Positions 24,284 through 32,193 of a stretch of 64,000 nt of DNA are shown here, piece after piece. The notes beneath the pieces are model-generated. The model worked only from the letters and a program-made list of their open reading frames with translations. It made no database searches and was not told where the DNA came from. The position numbers were made by a program, and so were the translations under genes. The stretch's first letter is position 1. Every line of letters starts with the position of its first letter. This DNA is from Eshraghiella crossota (GTDB lineage Bacteria > Bacillota > Clostridia > Lachnospirales > Lachnospiraceae), in the NCBI RefSeq assembly GCF_025148445.1, contig NZ_CP102270.1, forward strand, positions 1,628,001 through 1,692,000, in the 5' to 3' direction.

Positions 24284-24886
24284 TTAATCTGCAGGTCTGT
24301 TATTAATTCCCATAAGGAATTTCATCTGAAGTAGTTTATCCTTTGAAAATTCGCCTCTGAATGTTGTGGTAACGGTCTTACTGTTATTCTTTTTTATACC
24401 TCTTGCTGTCATGCAGCTGTGACAGCCTTCAATATACACGGCAATGTCTTCCGACTCCGTTACCGTTTCCATAATTTCTGCTATGTCGCTGCCAATCTTT
24501 TCCTGCAGCTGCAGACGTTTACCCACCATATCGGCAATTCTTGCGATTTTGCTTAAACCGATTACTTTACCGTTGGGAATATATGCTACGGAAACTTTCA
24601 CATCATACATGAGGGCAAGATGATGTTCACAATAACTGAAAATATCAATATCTTTTACCAATACCATATCTTTACTGTCGGTTATGGTATCAAGTCCCTG
24701 TTCAAAAGTCTTATTAAACATTTCTGCGATTTCTTTGTTGGAATAATTCATCCCCTCAAAGACTTCTTCATACATCTTTGCCACTCTTTCGGGTGTGTCC
24801 TTAAGGCCCTCCCTGTCCGGATCATCACCTAATGCAATAAGTATTCCTCTTATATGCTTTTTAATTGCTTCTCTATCAATAGCCAT
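24284..24886 (-). CDS. folE: GTP cyclohydrolase I
   Basis: FolE converts GTP to 7,8-dihydroneopterin triphosphate, the shared first step of folate and queuosine synthesis. 200 residues with zinc ligands in SYCEHHL (C86, H89) and [11 protein letters not shown], and the conserved [16 protein letters not shown] and GLSKIARI segments. Being embedded in the que operon, it probably supplies the queuosine branch here. Eighteen bases separate it from queE upstream, and the ATG has a GAGG-like site. Confidence 0.96.
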   Translation of the reverse strand: MAIDREAIKKHIRGILIALGDDPDREGLKDTPERVAKMYEEVFEGMNYSNKEIAEMFNKTFEQGLDTITDSKDMVLVKDIDIFSYCEHHLALMYDVKVSVAYIPNGKVIGLSKIARIADMVGKRLQLQEKIGSDIAEIMETVTESEDIAVYIEGCHSCMTARGIKKNNSKTVTTTFRGEFSKDKLLQMKFLMGINNRPAD

Positions 24887-24903
24887 TTCTGCCTCTTTTC
24901 CTG

Positions 24904-25572
24904 TTACACGCCTTTTTTATCCGGATCCCAGATAAATTTATGGAGCTGCAGCTGTAACCTAACTTTATTCATTTTTCTTTCTTTCATAAATTCTACTATG
25001 TCAGCAGGATCTATATTCCCGAAAACAGGACTTATATATACTTTTGTTCTTTTGCAAAGGTCATATTTTTGTATGATTTCTTCTGCTTTTTCCAAATCCT
25101 TAATGCTTCCCGATACAAATTTGACGGTGTCAATGTTCCTTAATATTTCAAAATTTCCAAGGCACATCTGCTCCTCCATCCTGCTTGTTGGAAGTTTATA
25201 ATCCATGGTAAAACTTATATTTTTGCACACCGGCAGGTAAGGTTTCAGGTCCACGCTTCCATTTGTCTCAATTTCGACGGATAATTCCCTATCGTTATCA
25301 AGCAGTTCCAACAATATTGCCATATCCTTACGGAACAATGGTTCTCCTCCTGTAATAGTTACATTACGGATTCCTGATTTTTTAATAAGGCCGTATATTT
25401 CATTTTCATCCATGATTTCAAAGGATGCATCTCCTTTATTTGCCCATTTGGTATCACAATAAGAGCAGTCAAGGTTACAGCCTTTAAGTCTTAGGAAAAA
25501 TGCAAGTTCACCTGCTTTTCTTCCTTCACCATTAATACTTACAAATGTTTCAACAACTTTATATTCTGCCAT
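24904..25572 (-). CDS. queE: 7-carboxy-7-deazaguanine synthase (radical SAM)
   Basis: QueE rearranges 6-carboxytetrahydropterin to 7-carboxy-7-deazaguanine. About 222 residues. The radical-SAM cluster motif is CNLDCSYC (C32, C36, C39), the CxxxCxxC spacing; [20 protein letters not shown] upstream and [11 protein letters not shown] downstream are characteristic. The ATG at 25572 was chosen because ACGGAG is seven bases upstream and it starts one base after the queD stop; a longer upstream frame overlaps queD and has no ribosome site. Confidence 0.95.
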   Translation of the reverse strand: MAEYKVVETFVSINGEGRKAGELAFFLRLKGCNLDCSYCDTKWANKGDASFEIMDENEIYGLIKKSGIRNVTITGGEPLFRKDMAILLELLDNDRELSVEIETNGSVDLKPYLPVCKNISFTMDYKLPTSRMEEQMCLGNFEILRNIDTVKFVSGSIKDLEKAEEIIQKYDLCKRTKVYISPVFGNIDPADIVEFMKERKMNKVRLQLQLHKFIWDPDKKGV

Positions 25573-25573
25573 A

Positions 25574-25993
25574 TCATTCTCCGTATACGGCACAGTCGTT
25601 TGGTGTCTCATATACGGACACACATTTTACCTGATAACCTTTTTCACTTATTCTGTCATAAAAATATTTTGAAAAATTTTCTGCTGTTGAGCGGAAATCA
25701 AGTTCAACAATCCTGAAGCCTTCATCTTTAAGTGCATTATAGGTATTTTCTTTTAATGAATTTTTTTCTATTATCAGACAATGGTCAAAATAATCTACTT
25801 CTTTTTTTATTGTCTCTTTTAACTCATCAAAATCAATTAACATCCCTCTTGTGTGGCTGTCTTTTTTCAATGCATCACCTTGAATTTCGACAACTACTCT
25901 CCAACGATGTCCATGTATATTGCTGCATTTGCCCTCATATCCTTTAAGGAAATGAGCTGCATCAAAACTGTGTTCAGATATTAACGAATACAT
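25574..25993 (-). CDS. queD: 6-carboxy-5,6,7,8-tetrahydropterin synthase
   Basis: QueD makes 6-carboxytetrahydropterin from dihydroneopterin triphosphate. The 139-residue protein has the zinc histidines H14 (FDAAHFL) and H27/H29 (NIHGHRW), and catalytic C23. First gene of the operon, 5' to which lie a preQ1-type aptamer and an overlapping intrinsic terminator, so the whole operon is probably switched off when preQ1 is plentiful. AAGAAGG precedes the ATG. Confidence 0.95.
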   Translation of the reverse strand: MYSLISEHSFDAAHFLKGYEGKCSNIHGHRWRVVVEIQGDALKKDSHTRGMLIDFDELKETIKKEVDYFDHCLIIEKNSLKENTYNALKDEGFRIVELDFRSTAENFSKYFYDRISEKGYQVKCVSVYETPNDCAVYGE

Positions 25994-26020
25994 ATTTGCC
26001 TTCTTTCTTAATATTAAAAC

Positions 26021-26053
26021 TATAAATAAAAGGGACAGCAGAGCTGTCCCTTT
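26021..26053 (-). terminator. riboswitch-controlled terminator before queD
   Basis: AAGGGACAGC (26030-26039) and GCTGTCCCTT (26043-26052) form a perfect ten-pair stem with an AGA loop; on the minus strand TTTTATTTATAG follows. It lies between the aptamer and the queD ribosome site, as an expression platform would. Confidence 0.88.
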
Positions 26054-26058
26054 GGGAG

Positions 26059-26101
26059 CCCTGGTTTTATTTATAGACAGGATGGTACAAACGAACTGTC
26101 T
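26059..26101 (-). promoter_or_regulatory. preQ1-I riboswitch aptamer
   Basis: On the minus strand stem P1 AGACAG (26096-26101)/CTGTCT (26075-26080) encloses TTCGTTTGTACCATC; an A-rich stretch ATAAATAAAA and the tail CCAGGG follow. The GTTCG..ACCATCC loop plus A-rich linker and C-rich tail is the layout of preQ1-I (RF00522) aptamers. Position upstream of the queuosine operon and a terminator that follows the tail support the call. Pseudoknot pairing was judged by eye only. Confidence 0.75.
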
Positions 26102-26110
26102 TAAAATATA

Positions 26111-27061
26111 TTAATTATAAATCTGTGAATCTGCTTTTGTGCGTGGTACAAAACATCCCGCTGCCGTAAATACAAGCCCAAGGCCTGCAACTATGGCAGT
26201 AAATAATGTAAATGTGGTAACTACAGAATCCTTAAATATGCTGACCAATGCAGCCAGGTTATGGTCAACACCCTTAATTGCTGACATTGAAACGGTTGCG
26301 ATTGAAAATGTCGTCATTGCACTTAACAGGCCTACAATAAGGAAAGGTATTCCGATATGTAATAAAAGTGCCTTGACATAATGTCTGTTTACAATAACAA
26401 CTCCTATAATCATTAATGCCAGTATTACGGCTGTAATCATAAATGCAAGTGATGAAAAAACTTTACCTGCTATATCAAATTCCTCAAGAAGGGTTCCATT
26501 GTTAATCTGCTCTATTGTGCTTTTAACATTACCATTCTCAAATGCACTTTCTATCACTGACATATCAGCATCGGAAAGCTTAATGTTTTCCATGCCTTCA
26601 ACACGTGTATCTTCAAGTAAACCGGCTATATCCTGTGGTGTAAAGGATATATCGCCTTTTCCGTTAACAATTGCGTCTGCTGTATCCTCAAGCAATCCTT
26701 TAAAATATGGTGAAAGGTCCTTTTCCACAAATTCGTCAAAAGTATCCCTCGGAATTTCTTTAATATCCTTCATCTCACCAATTTTTTCATAAAGATAATC
26801 AGACATTGACTCATCATCATCTGTACTTTCAAAAAGGATATCGGATGATAATTTACTAAAGTCAAGTCTTGATGCCATTTTCCTAATATTATCAGCTTTC
26901 ATTAAATGTTTAAATGCTGACATTCCAAGAAGAATAAATAAAAAAATAGCAATGAAAAAACTGAGTATAACTGAACCGGCTATTTTTCCGCCTGACCTTT
27001 TAATATATCCCGGATTATAATATTGCCGGTTATCATTATTGTTTTCAGAATAATAGTCCAT
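26111..27061 (-). CDS. four-span membrane protein, unknown
   Basis: A 316-residue protein. A Tyr/Asn-rich cytoplasmic N-terminus (about 27 residues) precedes a membrane helix (28-50), a large acidic extracytoplasmic domain to about residue 200, then three more hydrophobic helices and a short tail. No catalytic motif seen. Its stop lies only ten bases from the riboswitch aptamer of the que operon, so the que promoter must lie within its 3' end, or the operon is read through from here. It is 12 bp downstream of the peptidyl-prolyl isomerase gene and likely in one unit with it. Confidence 0.6.
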   Translation of the reverse strand: MDYYSENNNDNRQYYNPGYIKRSGGKIAGSVILSFFIAIFLFILLGMSAFKHLMKADNIRKMASRLDFSKLSSDILFESTDDDESMSDYLYEKIGEMKDIKEIPRDTFDEFVEKDLSPYFKGLLEDTADAIVNGKGDISFTPQDIAGLLEDTRVEGMENIKLSDADMSVIESAFENGNVKSTIEQINNGTLLEEFDIAGKVFSSLAFMITAVILALMIIGVVIVNRHYVKALLLHIGIPFLIVGLLSAMTTFSIATVSMSAIKGVDHNLAALVSIFKDSVVTTFTLFTAIVAGLGLVFTAAGCFVPRTKADSQIYN

Positions 27062-27073
27062 TCAATTCCTCCT

Positions 27074-27793
27074 CTATCTGACAAATTTTGCTCTCAGTCT
27101 GGCAACATTCTCGTCATATACTTTCTGCTGTTTTGCTCTTTTTGCAGCAGCTTTGACCTTGTCAGCCACCTGTTCAAAAGGCATAACACTTGCGTCTTCC
27201 CTCTCATCCACTCTTATAAGATGATATCCGAATTTAGTCTTTACAGGTCCAAGAATCTTATTGAGTTCTCCGTTAAATGAAGCATCCTCAAATTCCTTTA
27301 CCATCTGTCCTTTACCAAAAGTACCGAGACTTCCTCCGCTCTTTCCGGAAGGACATGTAGAATATTCTTTTGCCGCATCTTCAAAGCTCTTGCCGCCATT
27401 TTCAATTTCGGATTTAATTTCGTTACATCTGTCCTCAGAATCAACAAGAATGTGACTTGCACTTACAGAAGCTGCTCTTCCAAACTGTTCCTTATGGTTC
27501 TCATAATAATCTTTAACTTCTTCATCAGTGACATCCACATCATTGATTATCTCAGCCATTGCCAACTGTCCCAGCACGTCTCTTCTTACAACACTAAGTG
27601 TATTCTTATACTCTTCTGTATCATCAAGGTGCTTTTCTTCACCCTCCATCGCAAAAAGAGAAATCTCTTCAAGTCGTGATTTTACCTGATCCCTGAATGC
27701 CGGAACGTCTTTATACATCTGCTGTTCAGGTGCAAGTGTTGCTATATACTGGTCAATTTCTTTATCTGTTATATTATAATTTCCTATCTGCAT
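27074..27793 (-). CDS. parvulin-type peptidyl-prolyl cis-trans isomerase (cytosolic)
   Basis: A 239-residue protein with a SurA/PrsA-like helical N-terminal chaperone region (1-105) and one rotamase domain (about 110-205): SVSASHILVDSEDRCNEIKS, FEDAAKEYSTCPSGKSGGSL, GTFGKGQMVKEFEDASF and GPVKTKFGYHLIRVDERE. There is no signal peptide or lipobox, unlike PrsA, so it acts in the cytoplasm, like the cytosolic PpiC-type proteins of Lachnospiraceae. It follows ddh by 21 bp on the same strand. Its clients are unknown. Confidence 0.9.
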   Translation of the reverse strand: MQIGNYNITDKEIDQYIATLAPEQQMYKDVPAFRDQVKSRLEEISLFAMEGEEKHLDDTEEYKNTLSVVRRDVLGQLAMAEIINDVDVTDEEVKDYYENHKEQFGRAASVSASHILVDSEDRCNEIKSEIENGGKSFEDAAKEYSTCPSGKSGGSLGTFGKGQMVKEFEDASFNGELNKILGPVKTKFGYHLIRVDEREDASVMPFEQVADKVKAAAKRAKQQKVYDENVARLRAKFVR

Positions 27794-27814
27794 TATACCA
27801 TTTCCTTATTCTTA

Positions 27815-28795
27815 TTATAAAAGGTGTGCCCTGAGTTCTTCACCTGAAGCCTTACTTAAATAAGCAGGTGCTATATCAAAAACTGTCTTACAGCCGTTGA
27901 CACCTTCCTTATGGAGTCTGTTAATTGCTCTGGCGTATGCAACTATTACTGATGATGTAAATTCCGGATTGGAATCAAGTTTAAGGCTGTATTCTATAAT
28001 GTGCTTATGTTCACCGTTCCATCCTGTTATGCCGCTTCTGAATACAAAACCTCCGTGTGGAATACCACTGTGGTTGGCCTTAAGTTCTTCTTCCGAAATA
28101 AAATGCACTGTCGTATCATAATCTGCAAAATAGTTAGGCATATTCTTGATTGTCTCTTCAATCTTATTAAGATCAGCCCCTTCTTCTGCAACAACAAAAC
28201 ACTCTCTTATATGTTTCTGCCTTGTTGTAAGTTCAGGATTCTCGCCGTTACGGACTGCCTCAAGTGCTGCTTCAACAGGAATTGTATACTGCTTTCCGTC
28301 CTTAACGCCTTCAACTCTTCTTATTGCATCAGAATGTCCCTGGCTTACGCCCTTGCCCCAGAAAGTATAATCATTACCCTGTGGGAGAATCGCATTGGCA
28401 TATAACCTGTTGAGTGAAAACATTCCCGGATCCCATCCACACGAAATAAGTGCCGTATGTCCGCTTTCCGTAGCTGCCTTATTAACATTGTTAAAATGTT
28501 CAGGTATTCTTGCATGTGTATCAAAACTATCTATTACGTTAAAATATTTTGCATATTCCGGAGTCTGTACAGGTAAGTCCGTAGCGCTGCCTCCGCAAAG
28601 GATAAGCACGTCTATTTCATCTTTATGTTCCAAAATATCTGAAACCGGATATACCTTAACGCCTTCTGTTAATATTTTAACTGTATCCGGATTACGCCTT
28701 GTAAATACAGCTGCAAGTTCCATATCATCATTCTGCTTTACGGCACATTCTATTCCTCTTCCGAGATTGCCGTATCCAAGTATGCCTATTTTCAT
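27815..28795 (-). CDS. ddh: meso-diaminopimelate D-dehydrogenase
   Basis: Ddh makes meso-diaminopimelate in one step from tetrahydrodipicolinate, ammonia and NADPH, feeding peptidoglycan and lysine synthesis. The 326 residues start with a Rossmann motif GILGYGNLGRGIE, carry VFTRRNPD, the CGGSATDLPVQTPEYA segment and the substrate region SCGWDPGMFSLNRLY and HGGFVFRSG, all diagnostic. It allows a shortcut beside the acyl-DapD or DapL routes and is scattered among Bacteroidetes, Corynebacteria and Clostridia. It has an ATG with a GGAG-type site and is followed by the isomerase gene. Confidence 0.95.
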   Translation of the reverse strand: MKIGILGYGNLGRGIECAVKQNDDMELAAVFTRRNPDTVKILTEGVKVYPVSDILEHKDEIDVLILCGGSATDLPVQTPEYAKYFNVIDSFDTHARIPEHFNNVNKAATESGHTALISCGWDPGMFSLNRLYANAILPQGNDYTFWGKGVSQGHSDAIRRVEGVKDGKQYTIPVEAALEAVRNGENPELTTRQKHIRECFVVAEEGADLNKIEETIKNMPNYFADYDTTVHFISEEELKANHSGIPHGGFVFRSGITGWNGEHKHIIEYSLKLDSNPEFTSSVIVAYARAINRLHKEGVNGCKTVFDIAPAYLSKASGEELRAHLL

Positions 28796-28806
28796 TGTAA
28801 TGCTCC

Positions 28807-29547
28807 TTAAATCATATAATTAAATAATGAACCCGAATTGTAATTATTAGAAAAATTACCAACATTTGTATATGTATTAGCTTTGTTCATTTCACTCTTT
28901 ATGGAAAATTCAATCATTGAAGAATTAACGCTTAATGAATAACCATAGCTTCCTCTGTCATTTAATAAAGATTTTACTTTAGTCATATCGGATTTCATAA
29001 ATGTATCTTTATTAACCGTAAGCATATTGTTATCGTCTGCCGTAATTCCGATTGACGCTAACATTTTGGAATTAATAACCGTATTGTTCATCATATTGGT
29101 AGCCGCTGTATTAACGGATGACGAGTCCGTATCCTTGGCTTCCTTAATAACATTGTTATAATTCTTAATAAAACCGCTTACTGCATTGTAAATCTTCTCT
29201 GTATCGTAATTTCCGTCCTTGTCTTTTGAAAAAACAGACTTTCTGCCGCTTTCTGTAAGTATATCAACTGACGCAGACAATGATTCAACATTCTCCTTAA
29301 GCTTGGAAAGTTTCTCCTTATCAGCTGTAGATGTGGAAATACTATGCGAAACATCTTTTAACTTACTCTTCGTATCACTGTCAATACTCTTGGAATAATA
29401 TCTCTTTGCAAGCTTATAAAAACTTCCCGAACGTATACTGTTATACTCTGTAAGGCTGTCAAAAATAGACTGTGTAGGACTATTCGTCTTAAGATTATTA
29501 AATAAATATGATACCGAATTTCTTACCGGGAGATTAATACCTTTCAT
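28807..29547 (-). CDS. uncharacterised protein with FliD-like segment
   Basis: A 246-residue protein rich in Ser, Asn, Lys and Tyr, without signal peptide. The middle (YNAVSGFIKNYNNVIKEAKD) and later (MLASIGITADDNNMLTVNKD, then TKVKSLLN) segments recall the C-terminal part of the flagellar cap protein FliD, where FVxxYNxxI and GITxxxxGxLxxD motifs recur. The remainder does not, and it is far shorter than FliD. It may be a secreted or flagellum-associated helical protein, or an unrelated family with the same repeat logic. No adjacent flagellar gene is present. Confidence 0.45.
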   Translation of the reverse strand: MKGINLPVRNSVSYLFNNLKTNSPTQSIFDSLTEYNSIRSGSFYKLAKRYYSKSIDSDTKSKLKDVSHSISTSTADKEKLSKLKENVESLSASVDILTESGRKSVFSKDKDGNYDTEKIYNAVSGFIKNYNNVIKEAKDTDSSSVNTAATNMMNNTVINSKMLASIGITADDNNMLTVNKDTFMKSDMTKVKSLLNDRGSYGYSLSVNSSMIEFSIKSEMNKANTYTNVGNFSNNYNSGSLFNYMI

Positions 29548-29602
29548 AAAATCATTCCTTTCTGTAAATACATATACCTAATTAACTTATAACACTTATC
29601 CG

Positions 29603-31396
29603 TCAAAAAGTAAAGTTTTCTATAGGTTTTGTGTATGATTCCAGCCATTTTTTATCATCATCGCAAAGATAAGGTGATATACTTTCATATACGTTCTTCT
29701 GATACCTGTTAAAGAGCATAATATCCCTGCTTGTCATAAGTTCTGGCAGAAGTGCCTCTTTGTCAAAAGGAACGTATGTAAGATTTTTAAAATAACACAT
29801 TTTTCCATATTCTGTTTCCGGTAAATCGGCCTTAACAAGCAATAGATTTTCGTGTCGTATTCCGAATTTTCCGGTTTCGTAATACCCCGGTTCATCGGAT
29901 ATAACCATGCCCTCATCAAGCACCACATCATTATTTTTCCAGCTTATTCTCTGTGGTCCTTCATGCACGTTAAGAAGATATCCGACGCCATGCCCTGTTC
30001 CGTGTCTGAAATCCATTCCGTATTCCCACAAAGGTTCCCTTGCAATAATATCAAGGCCTCCGCCTGTAACTCCATATTTAAAAACCGTTGCGGCAAGGCG
30101 TAAATGACCCACAAGTACAAGAGTATATGCTTTCTTTTCTTCTTCTGTCAGTTTTCCAAGCGGAACTGTTCTGGTTATATCCGTTGTTCCCTGAAGATAG
30201 TGTCCGCCTGTATCAATAAGACAAAGGCCTACCGGTTTCATGGTAACATCCGTCTTTTTTGTAGCTTCATAATGGACAATTGCTCCATGCTCTTTATATG
30301 CGACGATAGTGGCAAAGCTTTGTCCGATGTAGCCCTCTCCCATTTTTCTGAATTCGTCAAGTTTCTCTGCTGCCGACATTTCCGTTACAGTGCCTTTTTT
30401 AACGTTTTCTGTCAGCCACCGGACAAATTTAGTAACTGCCACACCGTCTTTTATGTGGGCACTTTCTATATTCTCGGTCTCTATAGGATTTTTTATCGCT
30501 TTCATAAGCTCAACAGGGCTTTCCGTCTCGTATGCAAAGCTGTTTATTGCAATATTTTCTTTTATAAAACAATTGGCACTTGAAGGGTCAATCATGATTT
30601 TCTCCGAGCTTATTCCTGCCAGATTGTCATATACTGACTCGTAATCCTTAATTATAATGCCATCATCGGCAAGCCCGCTAATAATATCATCGCTTAAAAT
30701 ACTGCGGTTTACATAAAGGACACTTATTTTTTTGCTGATATACATAAAACTTAAAAATACGGGACAATATTCAATGTCATCACCCCTTAAATTCAATAGC
30801 CATGCTATCTCATCAAGAGCAGTAAGCACCATGGCATCAGCCCCATTTTTGTCCATTATTTCAAAAAGGTGTCCAATCTTATCCTTTCTTGACATTCCGG
30901 TGTATTCATAATCCAGTTCCCATACTTTACGCGAAGACATTCCGGGTCTGTCTTTCCATATTGCATCTACAAGGTCTTTATCCATGGCGTAGGTAATTTT
31001 CTTACTGTCCAGCCTGTTTTTTAGTCTGCTAAAAAAATTACAATTCACGGTTCTTCCGTCAAATCCCACAACACTGTTTTCTTTTAATTTATCATACAAA
31101 AAAACCTCTATTGAGGGGCAGTCCGCTTCTCCGCTCTTCATAAGTTCTATGCCTGTACCCGCCAGTTCTTCCTCTGCCTGCAAAAAATATCTTCCATCAG
31201 TCCATAGTCCGGCAAAATCAGTCATGACAAGAAGTGTTCCCGCCGAACCTGTAAATCCTGACATATACTCACGTTCTTTGAAATAATCTCCTACATATTC
31301 AGAGCCGTGGTAATCGTCAGTAACTATTATATAGGCGTCAATATTACTATCGCCCATGATTTTTCTCAAAGCATTTATTTTTTCCGTAACCTGCAT
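29603..31396 (-). CDS. pepP: Xaa-Pro aminopeptidase (aminopeptidase P, M24B)
   Basis: A 597-residue metallopeptidase that removes N-terminal residues next to proline. It has the large creatinase-like N-terminal domains and the C-terminal pita-bread fold with metal ligands in DTGGHYLQGTTDITRT (two Asp), GHGVGYLLNVHEGP (His) and DEPGYYETGKFGIRHENLLL (Glu, Glu). The length matches the long aminopeptidase P of Firmicutes and Lachnospiraceae. The ATG at 31396 has AGGTGA just upstream; the frame's ATG at 31429 lies inside the terminator hairpin and is not used. Its promoter overlaps that terminator. Confidence 0.93.
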   Translation of the reverse strand: MQVTEKINALRKIMGDSNIDAYIIVTDDYHGSEYVGDYFKEREYMSGFTGSAGTLLVMTDFAGLWTDGRYFLQAEEELAGTGIELMKSGEADCPSIEVFLYDKLKENSVVGFDGRTVNCNFFSRLKNRLDSKKITYAMDKDLVDAIWKDRPGMSSRKVWELDYEYTGMSRKDKIGHLFEIMDKNGADAMVLTALDEIAWLLNLRGDDIEYCPVFLSFMYISKKISVLYVNRSILSDDIISGLADDGIIIKDYESVYDNLAGISSEKIMIDPSSANCFIKENIAINSFAYETESPVELMKAIKNPIETENIESAHIKDGVAVTKFVRWLTENVKKGTVTEMSAAEKLDEFRKMGEGYIGQSFATIVAYKEHGAIVHYEATKKTDVTMKPVGLCLIDTGGHYLQGTTDITRTVPLGKLTEEEKKAYTLVLVGHLRLAATVFKYGVTGGGLDIIAREPLWEYGMDFRHGTGHGVGYLLNVHEGPQRISWKNNDVVLDEGMVISDEPGYYETGKFGIRHENLLLVKADLPETEYGKMCYFKNLTYVPFDKEALLPELMTSRDIMLFNRYQKNVYESISPYLCDDDKKWLESYTKPIENFTF

Positions 31397-31410
31397 TTTG
31401 TCACCTCGCC

Positions 31411-31449
31411 AAAAAAATCTCAAGGTCATTATACACCTTGAGATTTTTA
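31411..31449 (-). terminator. terminator of the fructose operon
   Basis: ATCTCAAGGT (31417-31426) and ACCTTGAGAT (31435-31444) form a perfect ten-pair stem; on the minus strand seven T follow. It ends fruK-fruA-ptsH-ptsI-deoR transcription, 15 bases before the pepP ATG. Confidence 0.9.
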
Positions 31450-31456
31450 ATGTCAG
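31428..31456 (-). promoter_or_regulatory. pepP promoter embedded in the preceding terminator
   Basis: CTGACA (31451-31456) and TATAAT (31428-31433) on the minus strand are 17 bp apart. The -10 falls in the terminator loop and the -35 overlaps the deoR stop codon; a start about seven bases on would lie in the 3' stem arm, so pepP mRNA cannot form the hairpin. Confidence 0.65.
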
Positions 31457-32193
31457 TATACTATTATATTTTTATATTTTGAGAATTCTGCAGGACACAG
31501 ATTGGTTACAATGGTTGCCTCTCTGAAAGATGCAAAAGTTACGGCACTTATTGTATTAAATTTTGAAGAATCACATACAATAAAGGACTTACTGCATTTC
31601 TGCATCGCTGCTTTCTTAACAAGTGCCTCATTAATATCGGGCGTTGTATAGCCGGCTTTCGAAGATATGCCATTAGTTCCGAAAAAGCCCTTTGTAAAAT
31701 GATATTTATCAAGTGTATTTACAGCTAATGTTCCAACAATTGCATCTGTAGATATCTTGACGTTGCCTCCCACAAGGACTACTTCATTGCCTTTTGACGC
31801 AAGTATTCTGGCATGTTCAATGCCATTCGTTACAATTCTTACGCCATTCATATTAAAATTGTCCGCAATATACTTTGTTGTAGTTCCTGCATCTATATAT
31901 ATAAAATCATCCGGAGTAATTAATTCAAGTGCCTTTTCTGCTGCCTTGCCTTTTTCAGTAGCATTAATATCCATTCTTTGTTCAAAACTATCTTCTTTAG
32001 TATCCACATCCTGCGGATCAAACATAGCTCCACCGTATACTTTTATAACTTTGCCGGTGTCAGCAAGGAAATTAATGTCGCGCCTTGCCGTTGATTCTGA
32101 GATGCCAAGTATCTTAGCCATCTCATTCGTGGTAACGCTACCTCTTTCTCTTATAATATTAACCATTTCTTCATGTCTTTGTTTTGTCAGCAT
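31453..32193 (-). CDS. DeoR/GlpR-family repressor, probable fructose-operon regulator
   Basis: A 246-residue DNA-binding repressor. The winged helix MLTKQRHEEMVNIIRERG and VTTNEMAKILGISESTARRD lies at 1-50; the sugar-phosphate-sensing domain shows IYIDAGTTTKYIA and VTNGIEHARILA with GGNVKIST, as in GlpR/FruR types. It is the last gene of the fructose operon; the start ATG at 32193 overlaps the ptsI end by 22-23 bases, so it is coupled to it. By family analogy fructose-1-phosphate is the likely inducer. An inverted repeat at the fruK promoter is the likely operator. Confidence 0.85.
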   Translation of the reverse strand: MLTKQRHEEMVNIIRERGSVTTNEMAKILGISESTARRDINFLADTGKVIKVYGGAMFDPQDVDTKEDSFEQRMDINATEKGKAAEKALELITPDDFIYIDAGTTTKYIADNFNMNGVRIVTNGIEHARILASKGNEVVLVGGNVKISTDAIVGTLAVNTLDKYHFTKGFFGTNGISSKAGYTTPDINEALVKKAAMQKCSKSFIVCDSSKFNTISAVTFASFREATIVTNLCPAEFSKYKNIIVY

